Assembly: GCF_000721235.1 (NCBI RefSeq) | Contig: NZ_JOFH01000008.1 | Span: 124,001 to 188,000, forward strand | DNA length: 64,000 nt | Direction: 5' to 3' | Source of the DNA: Streptomyces olivaceus | Lineage (GTDB): Bacteria; Actinomycetota; Actinomycetes; Streptomycetales; Streptomycetaceae | Part shown: piece after piece, positions 1 to 8,902 of the stretch | Layout: every line of letters starts with the position of its first letter | Position numbering within the stretch: position 1 is the stretch's first letter | Notes under the pieces: model-generated | What the model saw: the letters and a program-made list of their open reading frames with translations, nothing else | Database searches by the model: none | What the model was told of the DNA's origin: nothing | Translations under genes and position numbers: made by a program

Positions 1-110
1 CGGCACGCCGTCCACCTGAGCGGCGGTGTGCCGGTTCGGGTTGCGGCGATCGGGAACTTGGAGGGCCCGTGCGGTGTATGACAGGGAGAACCCGCCGCGT
101 CGAAGGGACC

Positions 111-1283
111 ATGATCGTGCAACGTCGAGCCGTACCGGCCGTGTTGGCCGCCGCCCTCCTGCTGACGGCCGGGTGCTCCTCCGGCGACGGGGGCGGGGAC
201 GCGTCCGGGGCGGACGGGAGCGCCACACCGACGCGTTCGGGGGCCCCGTCCTCGCCCGCCGGGTCGCCGGCCGAGCAGACGCCGCCCGCGAAGGGCTCCG
301 TGGAGGTGGTCCGCACGGTGGCCACCGGACTGAAGAGCCCCTGGGGTCTGGCCCCCTTGCCCGGCGGCGACCTGCTGGTCTCCTCCCGCGACGAGGCCAC
401 GGTCGTCCGGATCGACGAGAAGACCGGCGACCCGACCGAACTGGGCGAGGTGCCCGGGGTGTCGGCGTCCGGCGAGGGCGGCCTGCTCGGCATCGCCCTC
501 TCCCCCGACTACGCCTCGGACCACATGGTCTACGCGTACTTCACCTCCGCCTCCGACAACCGGATCGTACGGATGCGGTACGACGAGAAGAAGCCGGCGG
601 GCGAGCAGCTCGGCGCGCCGGACACGGTCTTCCGCGGCATTCCCAAGGGCGTGATCCACAACGGTGGCCGGATCGCGTTCGGGCCGGACAAGATGCTCTA
701 CGCGGGGACGGGCGAGAGCGGTGACACCGGCCTCTCGCAGGACAAGAAGTCCCTCGGCGGCAAGATCCTGCGACTGACGCCGGACGGCGAACCGGCGCCC
801 GGCAACCCCTTCCCCGACTCCCCCGTCTACTCGTACGGCCACCGGAACGTGCAGGGGCTGGCGTGGGACGGCAAGCAGCGGCTGTTCGCCTCGGAGTTCG
901 GCCAGGACACCTGGGACGAGCTGAACGCGATCAGGCCCGGCGACAACTACGGCTGGCCCGAGGCCGAGGGCAAGGAGGGCGGCTCCGGCTTCCGGGACCC
1001 GGTCGCCCAGTGGAGCACGGACGAGGCCTCCCCCAGCGGCGTCGCGTACGCCGAGGGCTCGGTGTGGATGGCGGGCCTGCGCGGTGAGCGGCTGTGGCGG
1101 ATCCCGCTGAAGGGCACGGAGACGTCCGCCGACCCGCAGGCGTTCCTGGAGGGCGAGTACGGCCGGCTGCGCACGGTGGCGGCGGCCGGCGGCGACAGGT
1201 TGTGGCTGGTCACCAGCAACACGGACGGCCGGGGGGACGCGAAGGGGGACGACGACCGGGTTCTCGAGCTGCGGGTGAAGTAG
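111..1283 (+). CDS. PQQ-type sugar dehydrogenase-like lipoprotein
   Basis: A 390-residue exported protein. The N-terminus is a lipoprotein signal: arginines, an alanine/leucine core and a lipobox ending LLTAGC, so it should sit on the outer face of the membrane. A Ser/Gly/Thr-rich linker follows to about residue 65, then a beta-propeller of the glucose/sorbosone dehydrogenase (GSDH) family, with motifs such as GLKSPWGLAPLPGG and YSYGHRNVQGLAW. The family oxidises aldose sugars with PQQ, but the substrate here is unknown. An in-frame GTG at 69 and ATG at 78 lie upstream; I chose 111 because it puts the signal peptide at the very N-terminus and follows GAAGGGA. Its end nearly abuts the convergent gene at 1293. 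Confidence 0.88.
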   Translation: MIVQRRAVPAVLAAALLLTAGCSSGDGGGDASGADGSATPTRSGAPSSPAGSPAEQTPPAKGSVEVVRTVATGLKSPWGLAPLPGGDLLVSSRDEATVVRIDEKTGDPTELGEVPGVSASGEGGLLGIALSPDYASDHMVYAYFTSASDNRIVRMRYDEKKPAGEQLGAPDTVFRGIPKGVIHNGGRIAFGPDKMLYAGTGESGDTGLSQDKKSLGGKILRLTPDGEPAPGNPFPDSPVYSYGHRNVQGLAWDGKQRLFASEFGQDTWDELNAIRPGDNYGWPEAEGKEGGSGFRDPVAQWSTDEASPSGVAYAEGSVWMAGLRGERLWRIPLKGTETSADPQAFLEGEYGRLRTVAAAGGDRLWLVTSNTDGRGDAKGDDDRVLELRVK

Positions 1284-1292
1284 ACCGGGCGG

Positions 1293-1553
1293 TCACTCAC
1301 CCTCTATAAGCGACCGGTCAAGGATCGCCACGGACACGAGGATCAGGAAGGCCCGGTGAACCATGTAGTCGACGGTGAGTCCGGGGGCCACGGAGACCAC
1401 GCGGATGTCCTCGCCGCTGACGGCCTTCGACACCGACGTGAACGGGTCCTCGGCCAGCTTCAGGAGCCCTCGCTCCAGGAGCTTGCGCCGGTCTTCCGGA
1501 AGCGCGTCACGCTGCGTGGCAGCGCGCTCGGTGAACTCGATCTGGTACAACAC
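1293..1553 (-). CDS. RelE/ParE-like small protein, possible orphan toxin
   Basis: An 86-residue protein that begins YQIEFTERA and has the short alpha-helical then beta-strand layout of RelE/ParE toxins, which cleave mRNA on the ribosome or inhibit gyrase. The GTG start follows a near-perfect ribosome site (GGAGGAACT then GTG). A usual small antitoxin gene is not visible on either side: the upstream same-strand gene is a DUF6191 protein, the downstream neighbour is convergent. It could be an orphan toxin, a domesticated fold, or paired with the upstream gene in an unrecognised way. The family call rests on N-terminal pattern and length only. Confidence 0.65.
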   Translation of the reverse strand: MLYQIEFTERAATQRDALPEDRRKLLERGLLKLAEDPFTSVSKAVSGEDIRVVSVAPGLTVDYMVHRAFLILVSVAILDRSLIEGE

Positions 1554-1584
1554 AGTTCCTCCGTGGCTCGGGCACTGAGCGCTA

Positions 1585-1809
1585 TTATCCCCCGGCCGGC
1601 GGCTCCCCGGTGCCGGGCTCCGGGGCGGCGTCCGTGTCCTCGTCCTCGGGGACCGGCGGGTGGACGACGACCTTGCCCGAGCTGAGGTCTATCGGGCCTC
1701 GGCCGGGGTCGCCGTCGCCGATGTCCTCGCGGGTCAGCTCCAGGCGGTTCTGCTCGTCCTGGGTGTGCTTGCGGCCGGGGGAGAACAATTCCTCGAATGC
1801 GTTGAACAC
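1585..1809 (-). CDS. DUF6191-like small acidic protein
   Basis: A 74-residue hydrophilic protein starting MFNAFEELFSPGRKHT, with a conserved-looking middle (LELTREDIGDGDPGRGPIDL) and a disordered acidic, proline-rich tail. It resembles small actinobacterial proteins grouped as DUF6191; no function is known. It lies 38 bases after the LuxR-family regulator gene and 31 bases before the RelE-like gene on the same strand, so the three may be co-transcribed. Confidence 0.7.
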   Translation of the reverse strand: MFNAFEELFSPGRKHTQDEQNRLELTREDIGDGDPGRGPIDLSSGKVVVHPPVPEDEDTDAAPEPGTGEPPAGG

Positions 1810-1847
1810 GGGGCCTCCGTCACTCGGCGTCCCTTACAGCGTAAACG

Positions 1848-4800
1848 TCACTCGGTCGAACCGGACGTGAGCCGTTCGGCGGGGAACAGCGCCAGCCGGT
1901 GGGCCACCGCCGCCGCCTCGCCGCGGCCGGAGACACCGAGCTTGGCGAGGATGTGGGAGACGTGGACGCTCGCCGTCTTGGGCGAGATGAAGAGCTCCTC
2001 GGCGATCTGCCGGTTGGTGCGGCCGTCCGCGACCAGGCGCAGCACCTCACGCTCCCGGCCGGTGAGACGCAGGGCCTCGGCCGGGCCGGCGGCGGGCCCG
2101 GGACCGGCGGCGGGTCCGGCCTCCCGGCCGAGGGTGAGGCGGGCGCGCCGGACGAGCAGGCCGACGGCCTCGGCGAGGGGGCGGGCGCCGAGGTGGTCGG
2201 CGACGCCGCGGGCCAGGCGCAGCAGTTCGGTGGCGCGGGCCCGCTCGTCGTCGCCGCCGGTGGCCAGCAGGGCGCCCGCCAGCCGGTGCCGGACGCGGGC
2301 GAGTTCGTAGGGCCGCTCCAGGCACTCGAAGGCGGTGACCGCCTCGGACCAGTGGTCCGGGGTGTCGCGGCCGTGGGCGCGGTGGAGTTCGGCGCGGACC
2401 CACTTCTCGTGGGCGGCCCAGACCGGGGCTCCCGTCGTGAGGGTCTTGGCGGCCCCGGCGAGGCGCTCCAGAGCCTCGGCCCGGCCCTGCTCGGCGGCCG
2501 GCAGCGCCCGCGCGTCGGCCTCCGTCTCGGCCGCGGCGAGCAGCAGGCGCCAGGCGTGCCGCTGGGTGCCCGGCGGGAGGCCGGCGTCCAGGACCCGGGC
2601 GAGTTCGGCGCGGGCGTCCGGGACGCGGCCCTCCGCGGCGGCGAGGGCGACGGTGAGGGTGGCCAGCGGCAGGGAGTGCTGCGGCATGGGGTCGTGCGTG
2701 CCGTAGGCGGCGCGGGCCTCGGCGAGGAACCGGGCGGCCTCGGTCCGCTCGCCGCGCGCGAGGCCGACGACGGCACGCTGGAGGGCGGCGTCTCCGCGGG
2801 GCGCGGGCCCTCGGCCGGGGGCACCGGCCCTGTCCGCGGCCTCGACGGCCTCGTCCCAGCGGCCCAGGGACACGAGCGAGTCGGCGATGTTGCCCCAGAC
2901 CCAGGCCTCGGACTCCGGCAGCCCCATCCGCCGCGTCAGTTCGATCCCCTCGCGCAGGATGCCGAGCGCGTCCTCGGAGCGGCCGACGCCCTCCAGGGAG
3001 GAGGGCAGGTTGACGTGGCTGCGGGCCACCACGGCGGACCGCGGCTGCGCCACCACCACCTCTCTGACCCGGAACATCTCCGCGAGTCCCGCCTCGATGT
3101 GCCCGGCGTCCACCATCAGGCCGCCCAGGGTGAGCCGGGCGTTGAGTTCGATCTCCTCGGCGCCGACCATCCGCGCGTACTCGACGGCCCGCTCGGCCGC
3201 GGTCACGGCGCCGGGTCCCGGGCTGTGCAGCATGGACCAGTTGGCGGCCATGGCCAGCACCTCGGCGTGCACCTCGGAGGGCGGCAGGCCCCGGACCAGT
3301 TCCTGGGCGATGCCCAGCTCGCGCCGGCCGTCGCCCCGGCCCTGGGCCTGGACCAGCAGCGAGCGCTGCGTCCAGAACCAGGCGGCGCGCCGCGGGTCCC
3401 GGCCGGCCGCGTCCGCACCCGCCTCCGGCTCGCCCTCCAGGAGGCGCAGCGCCCGCTTGGTGATCTTCATGGCACGCTCGCGCTCCCCGCACAACCGGCC
3501 GGCGACGGCGGCCTCGGCCATCAGGTCCAGGTAACGCGGGGGCGTGGTGGCCGGATCGCGCCCGCCGGAAGGATCTTCGTGCCGTTCGGGCCGTGGCGGA
3601 GGGTGGACCTCGGCCCGGTCGACCGGGCGCAGGCCGGCGCGTACGTCGTCCGGGGCCGCGTCCCACAGTTCCATCGCGCGCTCCAGGAGCCGCAACTGCT
3701 CGGAGTAGGCGTGCCTGCGGCGGGCCTCCACGGAGGCGTCCAGGACGGCGGGCAGGGCCTTGGCGGGATCGTGGGCGTGGTACCAGTGACTGGCCAGGCG
3801 CAGCACGCGGTCGGCGGCCGGGACCAGCGTGGGATCGGCGTCCAGGGCCTCGGCGTAGCGGCGGTTGAGGCGGGAGCGCTCGCCGGGGAGCAGGTCGTCG
3901 CCGACGGCCTCGCGGACCAGGGAGTGGCGGAAGCGGTAGCCGTCGGGGGCGGGCAGCAGGATGTGGGCGTTCACCGCGGCGCGCAGGGCCTCGATCAGGT
4001 CGTCCTCGCCGAGCCCGGCGACGGCGGCGAGCAGCCGGTGCTCCACGGTGGAGCCGCCCTCGGCGACGATCCGCGCGACGCGCTGGGCGCTCTCGGGCAG
4101 GGCTTCGACGCGGACCAGGAGCAGGTCGCGCAGGGAGTCGGTGAGGCCGGTGCGGCTGCCCTCGTGGGCGGCGACGGCCAGTTCCTCGACGAAGAAGGCG
4201 TTGCCGTCGGAGCGTGCGAAGATCTCGTCGATCTGGAGCGGGTCGGGTTCGCGGGCGAGGATTCCCGCGATCTGGCGGCCGGCCTCGTCACGGGTGAAGC
4301 GGCCCAGTTGGAGCCTGCGGACGGTGCGCAGCCGGTCGAGTTCGGCGAGCAGGGGGCGCAGCGGATGGCGGCGGTGGATGTCGTCGGAGCGGTAGGTGGC
4401 CAGGACGACGAGGCGGCCGGTGCGCAGGGTGCGGAAGAGGTAGGCGATCAGGTGGCGGGTCGAGGCGTCGGCCCAGTGCAGGTCCTCCAGGACGAGGACG
4501 ACGGCGCGGTCGGCGGCGACGCGCTCCAGCAGGCGGGCGGTGAGTTCGAAGAGGCGGGCCATGTCCTCCTCGTCCGGCCGGCCGCCGCCACCGGGGGCGC
4601 CGCTGTCGCCCAGTTCGGGCAGCAGCCGGGCCAGCTCCTCCTCCTGGCCCCGGGCGGCCCCGGCCAGTTCGTCCGGGAGCCGGCGGCGCAGGGCGCGCAG
4701 GGCGGTGGAGAAGGGCGCGAAGGGCAGTCCGTCGCCGCCGATCTCGACGCAGCCGCCCAGCGCGACGACGGCACCCCGGCGGCCCGCGGCGGCCCGCGGC

Positions 4801-4980
4801 GGCGGCGAACTCCTCGACGAGCCGGGTCTTGCCCACTCCGGCCTCGCCGCCGAGCAGCAACGCCTGCGGCTCGCCCCCGGTGGCGGACGCGCGGGCGAGG
4901 GCGTCGTGCAACGTGTCCAGTTCGCCGGTGCGGCCGACGAACACGGGACTGACGGACCTGGTCTCCACGGGCCCGAGCAT
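1848..4980 (-). pseudogene. LAL-type LuxR-family ATPase regulator, frameshifted by a 10-bp duplication
   Basis: A large ATP-dependent LuxR (LAL) regulator in two frames. The N-terminal part from ATG at 4980 carries the Walker A motif GGEAGVGKTRLVEEF; the rest (Walker B VLVLEDLHWAD, TPR-like helical middle, C-terminal LuxR helix-turn-helix LTGREREVLRLV) is in another frame. The switch falls exactly at a perfect 10-bp tandem repeat at 4781-4800. Removing one copy restores one frame and gives the plausible join AAAAGRRGAVVALGG. Unless the second copy is a sequencing error, the protein is cut off just after its Walker A region. Family members are pathway activators; the target is not evident. Confidence 0.82.
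4781..4800. repeat. Perfect 10-bp tandem duplication inside the LAL regulator gene
   Basis: The decamer GGCCCGCGGC occurs twice head to tail. Ten is 1 modulo 3, which is exactly the shift between the frame holding Walker A and the frame holding the remainder of the protein. It therefore fully accounts for the frame break. Slipped-strand mispairing in this GGC-rich stretch or a read/assembly error could each produce it. Confidence 0.9.
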
Positions 4981-5075
4981 CGCACGCGGGTGCGACAGCG
5001 CGGCAGCGGATTTCGGCGGGGCCGCAACGGCGGCGGGGAGGGAGGCCGTGCGGCCTCCCTCCCCGGCTCCCCCGT

Positions 5076-5273
5076 TCACGCGGCCCGGGCGGACCGGTGC
5101 CGGCGGTGGCGCGGCGTATGGCTCTCCGTGCCGGAGGCTTCGTGCCGGCCCGTTCGCCGGGCGGCCCGGCGGGCGGCGCGGCGGGCCAGGACGACCTCGC
5201 GGGCGAGCCGGGCCTCGGCGCCTCGGCGGATCAGATCGGCGTAGCGGTAGCGCTGGATCTCGTACTCGTACAT
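5076..5273 (-). CDS. Small basic protein of unknown function
   Basis: A 65-residue protein beginning MYEYEIQRYRYADLIRRGAEARL, followed by an Arg/Ala-rich helical stretch (ARRAARRAARR) and a basic tail. I do not recognise a catalytic motif. Similar short MYEYE-type proteins recur in Streptomyces genomes. The frame is open further upstream, but the ATG at 5273 fits the compact conserved-looking protein. It lies upstream of, and on the same strand as, the LAL regulator with a gap of about 95 bases. Confidence 0.6.
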   Translation of the reverse strand: MYEYEIQRYRYADLIRRGAEARLAREVVLARRAARRAARRTGRHEASGTESHTPRHRRHRSARAA

Positions 5274-5487
5274 GGCGTCTCCCTCGTCCCCTGGTGAGAG
5301 CCGGTTCCGGCTCCGGTCCCGGCTTCGCTCGTCCGCGATGCCTCCACCTTCGTCTCCCAGGGGGGAGCGCCACATCGGGCAAGTTCCGCATCTTCGGCGC
5401 CGTGCGGGGCCTCGGACGCGCGTGAGGGGCCTTAGGGCGCGCGCCGCCGGCGCGCGGATGCCCTAAGACCCCTCAGCAGTGCCCGGG

Positions 5488-6162
5488 TCAGCCCGTGGAG
5501 GGCAGGCCCAGCAGGACGTTCGTGTACTTCAGGACGGCCAGGAGCAGGCCGATGACGCCGAGGGCGACGCCCGCCCAGGCGACCGACTTGATCCACGGGG
5601 CCTGCGGGCGGCCCGGCGCGCCGAACGCGGGGCGGGCCAGCACGACCACGCCGACGACCAGCGCGACCAGGGCGAAGACGCCGCCCCACATCGCGGTGGC
5701 CTGCCAGGCGTTGCCGTAGCCCTTCTCGATCAGCATGCCCACGTCGGACGACGAGGACGTCTCCAGCTGGCCGATCAGCGACTCCCGCGCGGAGGCCACG
5801 GTGCCGACCCAGCTGCCGGTCAGGGACACGATGCCGAGCCCGGCGGAGACGACGGCGCCCGCGCCCTGGCCGACGCCGGTGGGGCCGGCCGGGGTACCGG
5901 TGCCGTCCTCGTCGTCGGCGTCGGCGTCCACCGGCGTGTCGTCGGCGTTCTCCGGCGTGTCCTCGCCGTCCTCCGGCGTGTCGCCGGCGTCCTTCGGCGT
6001 GTCGGTGCCGTCGGAGGCCTTGGTCCCGGGGGTCTCGGCCCTCTCCTTCTCGGCCGCTTCGGCGTTCTTCGCGGCCCCGGTGGACTCGGCGGCCTCGGTC
6101 ACCTCGTCCGTCTTGTGCTCGTCGGTCTTGACGCCGTTCTCGTCCACTGTCTTCGTTCCCAT
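5488..6162 (-). CDS. Membrane protein with acidic Thr-Pro repeat N-terminus
   Basis: A 224-residue protein. Residues 1 to about 95 are charged and low in complexity, with a degenerate repeat of the form DTPxDG/ENA (DTPKDAG, DTPEDGE, DTPENAD, DTPVDAD). About three hydrophobic segments follow (AGAVVSAGLGIVSLTG, WGGVFALVALVVGVVVLA, WAGVALGVIGLLLAVL). I do not recognise a family; it looks like an actinobacterial membrane protein with a disordered cytoplasmic head. The start at 6162 was preferred over an open upstream extension because MGTKTVDENG begins the coherent charged region. Confidence 0.7.
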   Translation of the reverse strand: MGTKTVDENGVKTDEHKTDEVTEAAESTGAAKNAEAAEKERAETPGTKASDGTDTPKDAGDTPEDGEDTPENADDTPVDADADDEDGTGTPAGPTGVGQGAGAVVSAGLGIVSLTGSWVGTVASARESLIGQLETSSSSDVGMLIEKGYGNAWQATAMWGGVFALVALVVGVVVLARPAFGAPGRPQAPWIKSVAWAGVALGVIGLLLAVLKYTNVLLGLPSTG

Positions 6163-6364
6163 GCCTCGCACCGTACGGACGCTGTCTGAGAGGTCCCTTA
6201 ATGATCCTTGTGTGCGGTGACGCGCGTGTGGCGCCCCGATGGGGAGGCCGCGCGCGGCACGCCCCACGCATCATGCCGAGTCGCCGGGCGGCGCCGGCAC
6301 CCGGGGTGTTCGCCGGGGAGGCCGGTGGCGCTTCCGCCGAGGGGGACGCGGCCCGGCACGGTCG

Positions 6365-8611
6365 TCACCCGGCCGTGTCCCGCACGTTCCGCTGCCGCTC
6401 CCGGGCGTCGAGGATGTCCGCCACCTCGGCGTCCGTCGCCGCGGCCGGCCGCCCGTGCGCGGCCCGGCACTCGGGCGGCTCGATGCTGATGCGCGGCAGA
6501 ACGGCGTCCAGCCGGCGCGGCAGCCACCAGTTGGCGCGGCCGAGGAGGTGCATCAGGGCGGGCACGAGGAGCGTGCGCAGGACGAAGGCGTCCAGGGCGA
6601 CCGCGGCGGCGAGGGCGATGCCGAACATGGCGATCACCCGGTCGCCGCTGAGCACGAAGGCGAGGAAGACCGAGATCATGATGACGGCGGCGGAGTTGAT
6701 CACGCGGCCGGTCTCGGCGAGCCCGACCCGGACGGCGCGCCGGTTGTCGCCCGTCTCCAGCCACTCCTCGTACATCCGGCTGACCAGGAAGACCTGGTAG
6801 TCCATGGAGAGTCCGAAGAGCACCGAGACCATGATGACGGGGAGGAAGGGTTCGATCGGGCCCGCGCTGCCGAGGCCGAGCAGGTCGCTCCCCCAGCCCC
6901 ACTGGAAGATCGCCACGACGACGCCGAAGGCGGCGGCCACGGCGGCGACGTTCATGGCGGCCGCCTTGAGGGGGATGCCGACCGAGCGGAAGGCCAGCAG
7001 GAGCAGCAGGCAGCCCAGGCCGACGACCACGCCGACGAAGAGCGGCAGCTTGCCGACGATGACGCCGGCGAAGTCGTCGTAGCCGGCCGTCACGCCGCCC
7101 ACGTGCAGGTCCAGCGCGGTGCCGGACTCGGCGCGCGGCAGCACCTCGGAGCGCAGCCGCTCGACGAGGTCGCTGGTGTCCCGGGACTGCGGCGCCGACT
7201 CGGGTACGACGGTGAGGTGCGCGGCGTCGCCCGCGGAGTCGTACGTCACAGGGGTGACCGAGGAGACGCCCTCGGTGGTGCGCAGGGTGGCGTCGAGGTT
7301 GTCGAGGGCTAGGCGGTCCTCGGCGCCGCCGACCTCGGTGACCAGGACGAGTGGTCCGTTGACGCCGGGTCCGAAGCCCTCGGCGAGGAGGTCGTAGGCC
7401 TGGCGGGTGGTGGTGCCCGCGGGGTCGTTGCCCTGGTCGGAGGTGCCGAGGCGCAGTCCGAGGGTGGGCAGCGCGAGGACGGTGACGACGACGAGGGCGA
7501 GGGCGCCGAGCAGCTTGGGGCGCCGCTCGACGAAGGCCGACCAGCGGGCGGCGAACCCGGTCGGCACCTCGGGCTCGGGCCCGTGCTCGGCGAGCCGGCG
7601 CCGCTCGCGCCGGCTCAGGGCGCGCGGGCCGATGTACGCCAGCAGGGCGGGCAGCAGCGTCACGGAGGCGGCGACGGTGAGGAGGACGGTCAGCGAGGCG
7701 GCGACGGCGACGCCGTTGAGGAAGCTCAGCCGGAGGATCAGCATGCCCAGCAAGGCGATGCAGACGGTGGCACCCGCGAAGACGACGGCCCGTCCGGTGG
7801 TCGCGACGGCACCGGCGGCGGCCTCGGTGACGGACAGGCCCCGCTTCAGGCCGCGCCGGTGCCTGGTGACGACGAACAGCGCGTAGTCGATGCCCACGCC
7901 GAGGCCGATGAGGGTGCCCAGCATGGGCGCGAAGTCGGCGACGGTCATGAAGTGACCGAGGAGGGTGATGCCGGCGTAGGCGGTGCCGACGGAGACCAGT
8001 GCGGTGGCGATGGGCAGCAGGGCCGCGGCGGCGGAGCCGAAGGCGAGGAACAGCACGAGTGCGGCCACGGCGACGCCGACGGCCTCCGCGAGGTGGCTGC
8101 CGGTGCTCTCGGTGAGCTCTATGGCGCCGCCGCCCAGTTCGACGCGGAGCCCGTCGGTCCCGGCCGCCTCGGCGATGTCGACCACGGCCCGCGCCTCCCC
8201 CGGGTCGATGTCCTGCGAGGCGTCCTCGAACGTGACGGTGGCGTACGCGGTGCGGGCGTTCTCGCTGATCTGCGGCGAGTCGGGGTCCTCGTACGGGTTG
8301 GTCACCGCGGCCACGCCGGGCAGGTCCGCGATGCGGTCCAGGGTGCGGGTCATGGCCTGTTCGACGTCGGCGGCGCGGACGGTGCCGTCCGCGGTGTGCC
8401 AGACGACGGTGTCGCTGTCGCCGCCGAGGGCGGGGAAGTCGGAGGCGAGCAGCCGGGAGGCGCGGTCGGAGTCGGTGCCGGGGATGCTGTAGTCGTTGGA
8501 GTACGCGGAGCCCGCGGCGGTGGCGGCCGCGGCCACCCCGCCGAGGGCGAGCAGCCAGAGCAGAACGGTGACGAGACGACGTCGAACACACCAGCGTGCG
8601 AGGGCTGCCAC
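6365..8611 (-). CDS. MMPL-family (RND-type) exporter
   Basis: A large membrane transporter of about 748 residues in the MMPL/RND family, which exports lipids, siderophores or drugs using proton motive force. A first transmembrane helix (LVTVLLWLLALGGVAAA) is followed by an extracytoplasmic domain, a block of helices, a second extracytoplasmic domain and a second block. Both family signatures are present, GVGIDYALFVVTRHR and LSMDYQVFLVSRMYEEW, with the Asp-Tyr pairs of the proton pathway. I prefer the GTG at 8611, which follows GGGAG, although the frame stays open to 8677. The substrate cannot be told. Iteron-like repeats lie upstream. Confidence 0.9.
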   Translation of the reverse strand: MAALARWCVRRRLVTVLLWLLALGGVAAAATAAGSAYSNDYSIPGTDSDRASRLLASDFPALGGDSDTVVWHTADGTVRAADVEQAMTRTLDRIADLPGVAAVTNPYEDPDSPQISENARTAYATVTFEDASQDIDPGEARAVVDIAEAAGTDGLRVELGGGAIELTESTGSHLAEAVGVAVAALVLFLAFGSAAAALLPIATALVSVGTAYAGITLLGHFMTVADFAPMLGTLIGLGVGIDYALFVVTRHRRGLKRGLSVTEAAAGAVATTGRAVVFAGATVCIALLGMLILRLSFLNGVAVAASLTVLLTVAASVTLLPALLAYIGPRALSRRERRRLAEHGPEPEVPTGFAARWSAFVERRPKLLGALALVVVTVLALPTLGLRLGTSDQGNDPAGTTTRQAYDLLAEGFGPGVNGPLVLVTEVGGAEDRLALDNLDATLRTTEGVSSVTPVTYDSAGDAAHLTVVPESAPQSRDTSDLVERLRSEVLPRAESGTALDLHVGGVTAGYDDFAGVIVGKLPLFVGVVVGLGCLLLLLAFRSVGIPLKAAAMNVAAVAAAFGVVVAIFQWGWGSDLLGLGSAGPIEPFLPVIMVSVLFGLSMDYQVFLVSRMYEEWLETGDNRRAVRVGLAETGRVINSAAVIMISVFLAFVLSGDRVIAMFGIALAAAVALDAFVLRTLLVPALMHLLGRANWWLPRRLDAVLPRISIEPPECRAAHGRPAAATDAEVADILDARERQRNVRDTAG

Positions 8612-8713
8612 GAACGTGCTCCCAGGGGTGTCTGTTTGTGGATCTTTGCCCGGGAACACCGGATGGACCGGGATCACACCGGAACGGCCGCCGGTGACAC
8701 GAACCGCCGTCAG

Positions 8714-8741
8714 TGGTGCGAACCGTCATCCCTGGTGCGAA
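8714..8741. promoter_or_regulatory. Direct repeats upstream of the MMPL gene
   Basis: The nonamer TGGTGCGAA occurs at 8714-8722 and again at 8733-8741, 19 bases apart, with a partial third copy (CACGAACCG) before the first. The 19-base period puts the copies near the same helical face. They sit about 100 bases upstream of the MMPL start, a position suited to regulator binding. The rest of the 8612-8902 gap holds no gene that I can see. Confidence 0.35.
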
Positions 8742-8830
8742 TGCCCGCAAAGAACGCATGAGCAATGCGGAATCACTCTTGCAGGCAGAAGTGATCCTTT
8801 GCGGGCTTAGTGGCCTTATTCACAACAACG

Positions 8831-8871
8831 GCCCTGGAGGAACGCGCCGGGACCGGCACGCCCTCCAGGGC
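8831..8871 (-). terminator. Nested hairpin downstream of gatB
   Basis: GCCCTGGAGG at 8831-8840 pairs perfectly with CCTCCAGGGC at 8862-8871, and inside it GCCGG at 8846-8850 pairs with CCGGC at 8853-8857. It lies about 30 bases beyond the gatB stop on the transcribed strand. There is no U-tract, which is common for streptomycete terminators. Confidence 0.6.
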
Positions 8872-8902
8872 TCGTGGTGCTCGTGGAGTACGAGAGTGGG
8901 GC

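Noticed and set aside
1899..4952. A plus-strand open frame of about 1000 codons opposite the LAL regulator
   Set aside because: It is a shadow of high-GC coding on the minus strand. The composition is Gly/Ala/Val/Gln-rich, with no domain, and the minus strand has clear regulator motifs.
6198..8765. Long Arg-rich minus-strand frame over the MMPL gene
   Set aside because: It is an out-of-frame reading of the transporter, with Arg/Pro/His composition typical of such shadows.
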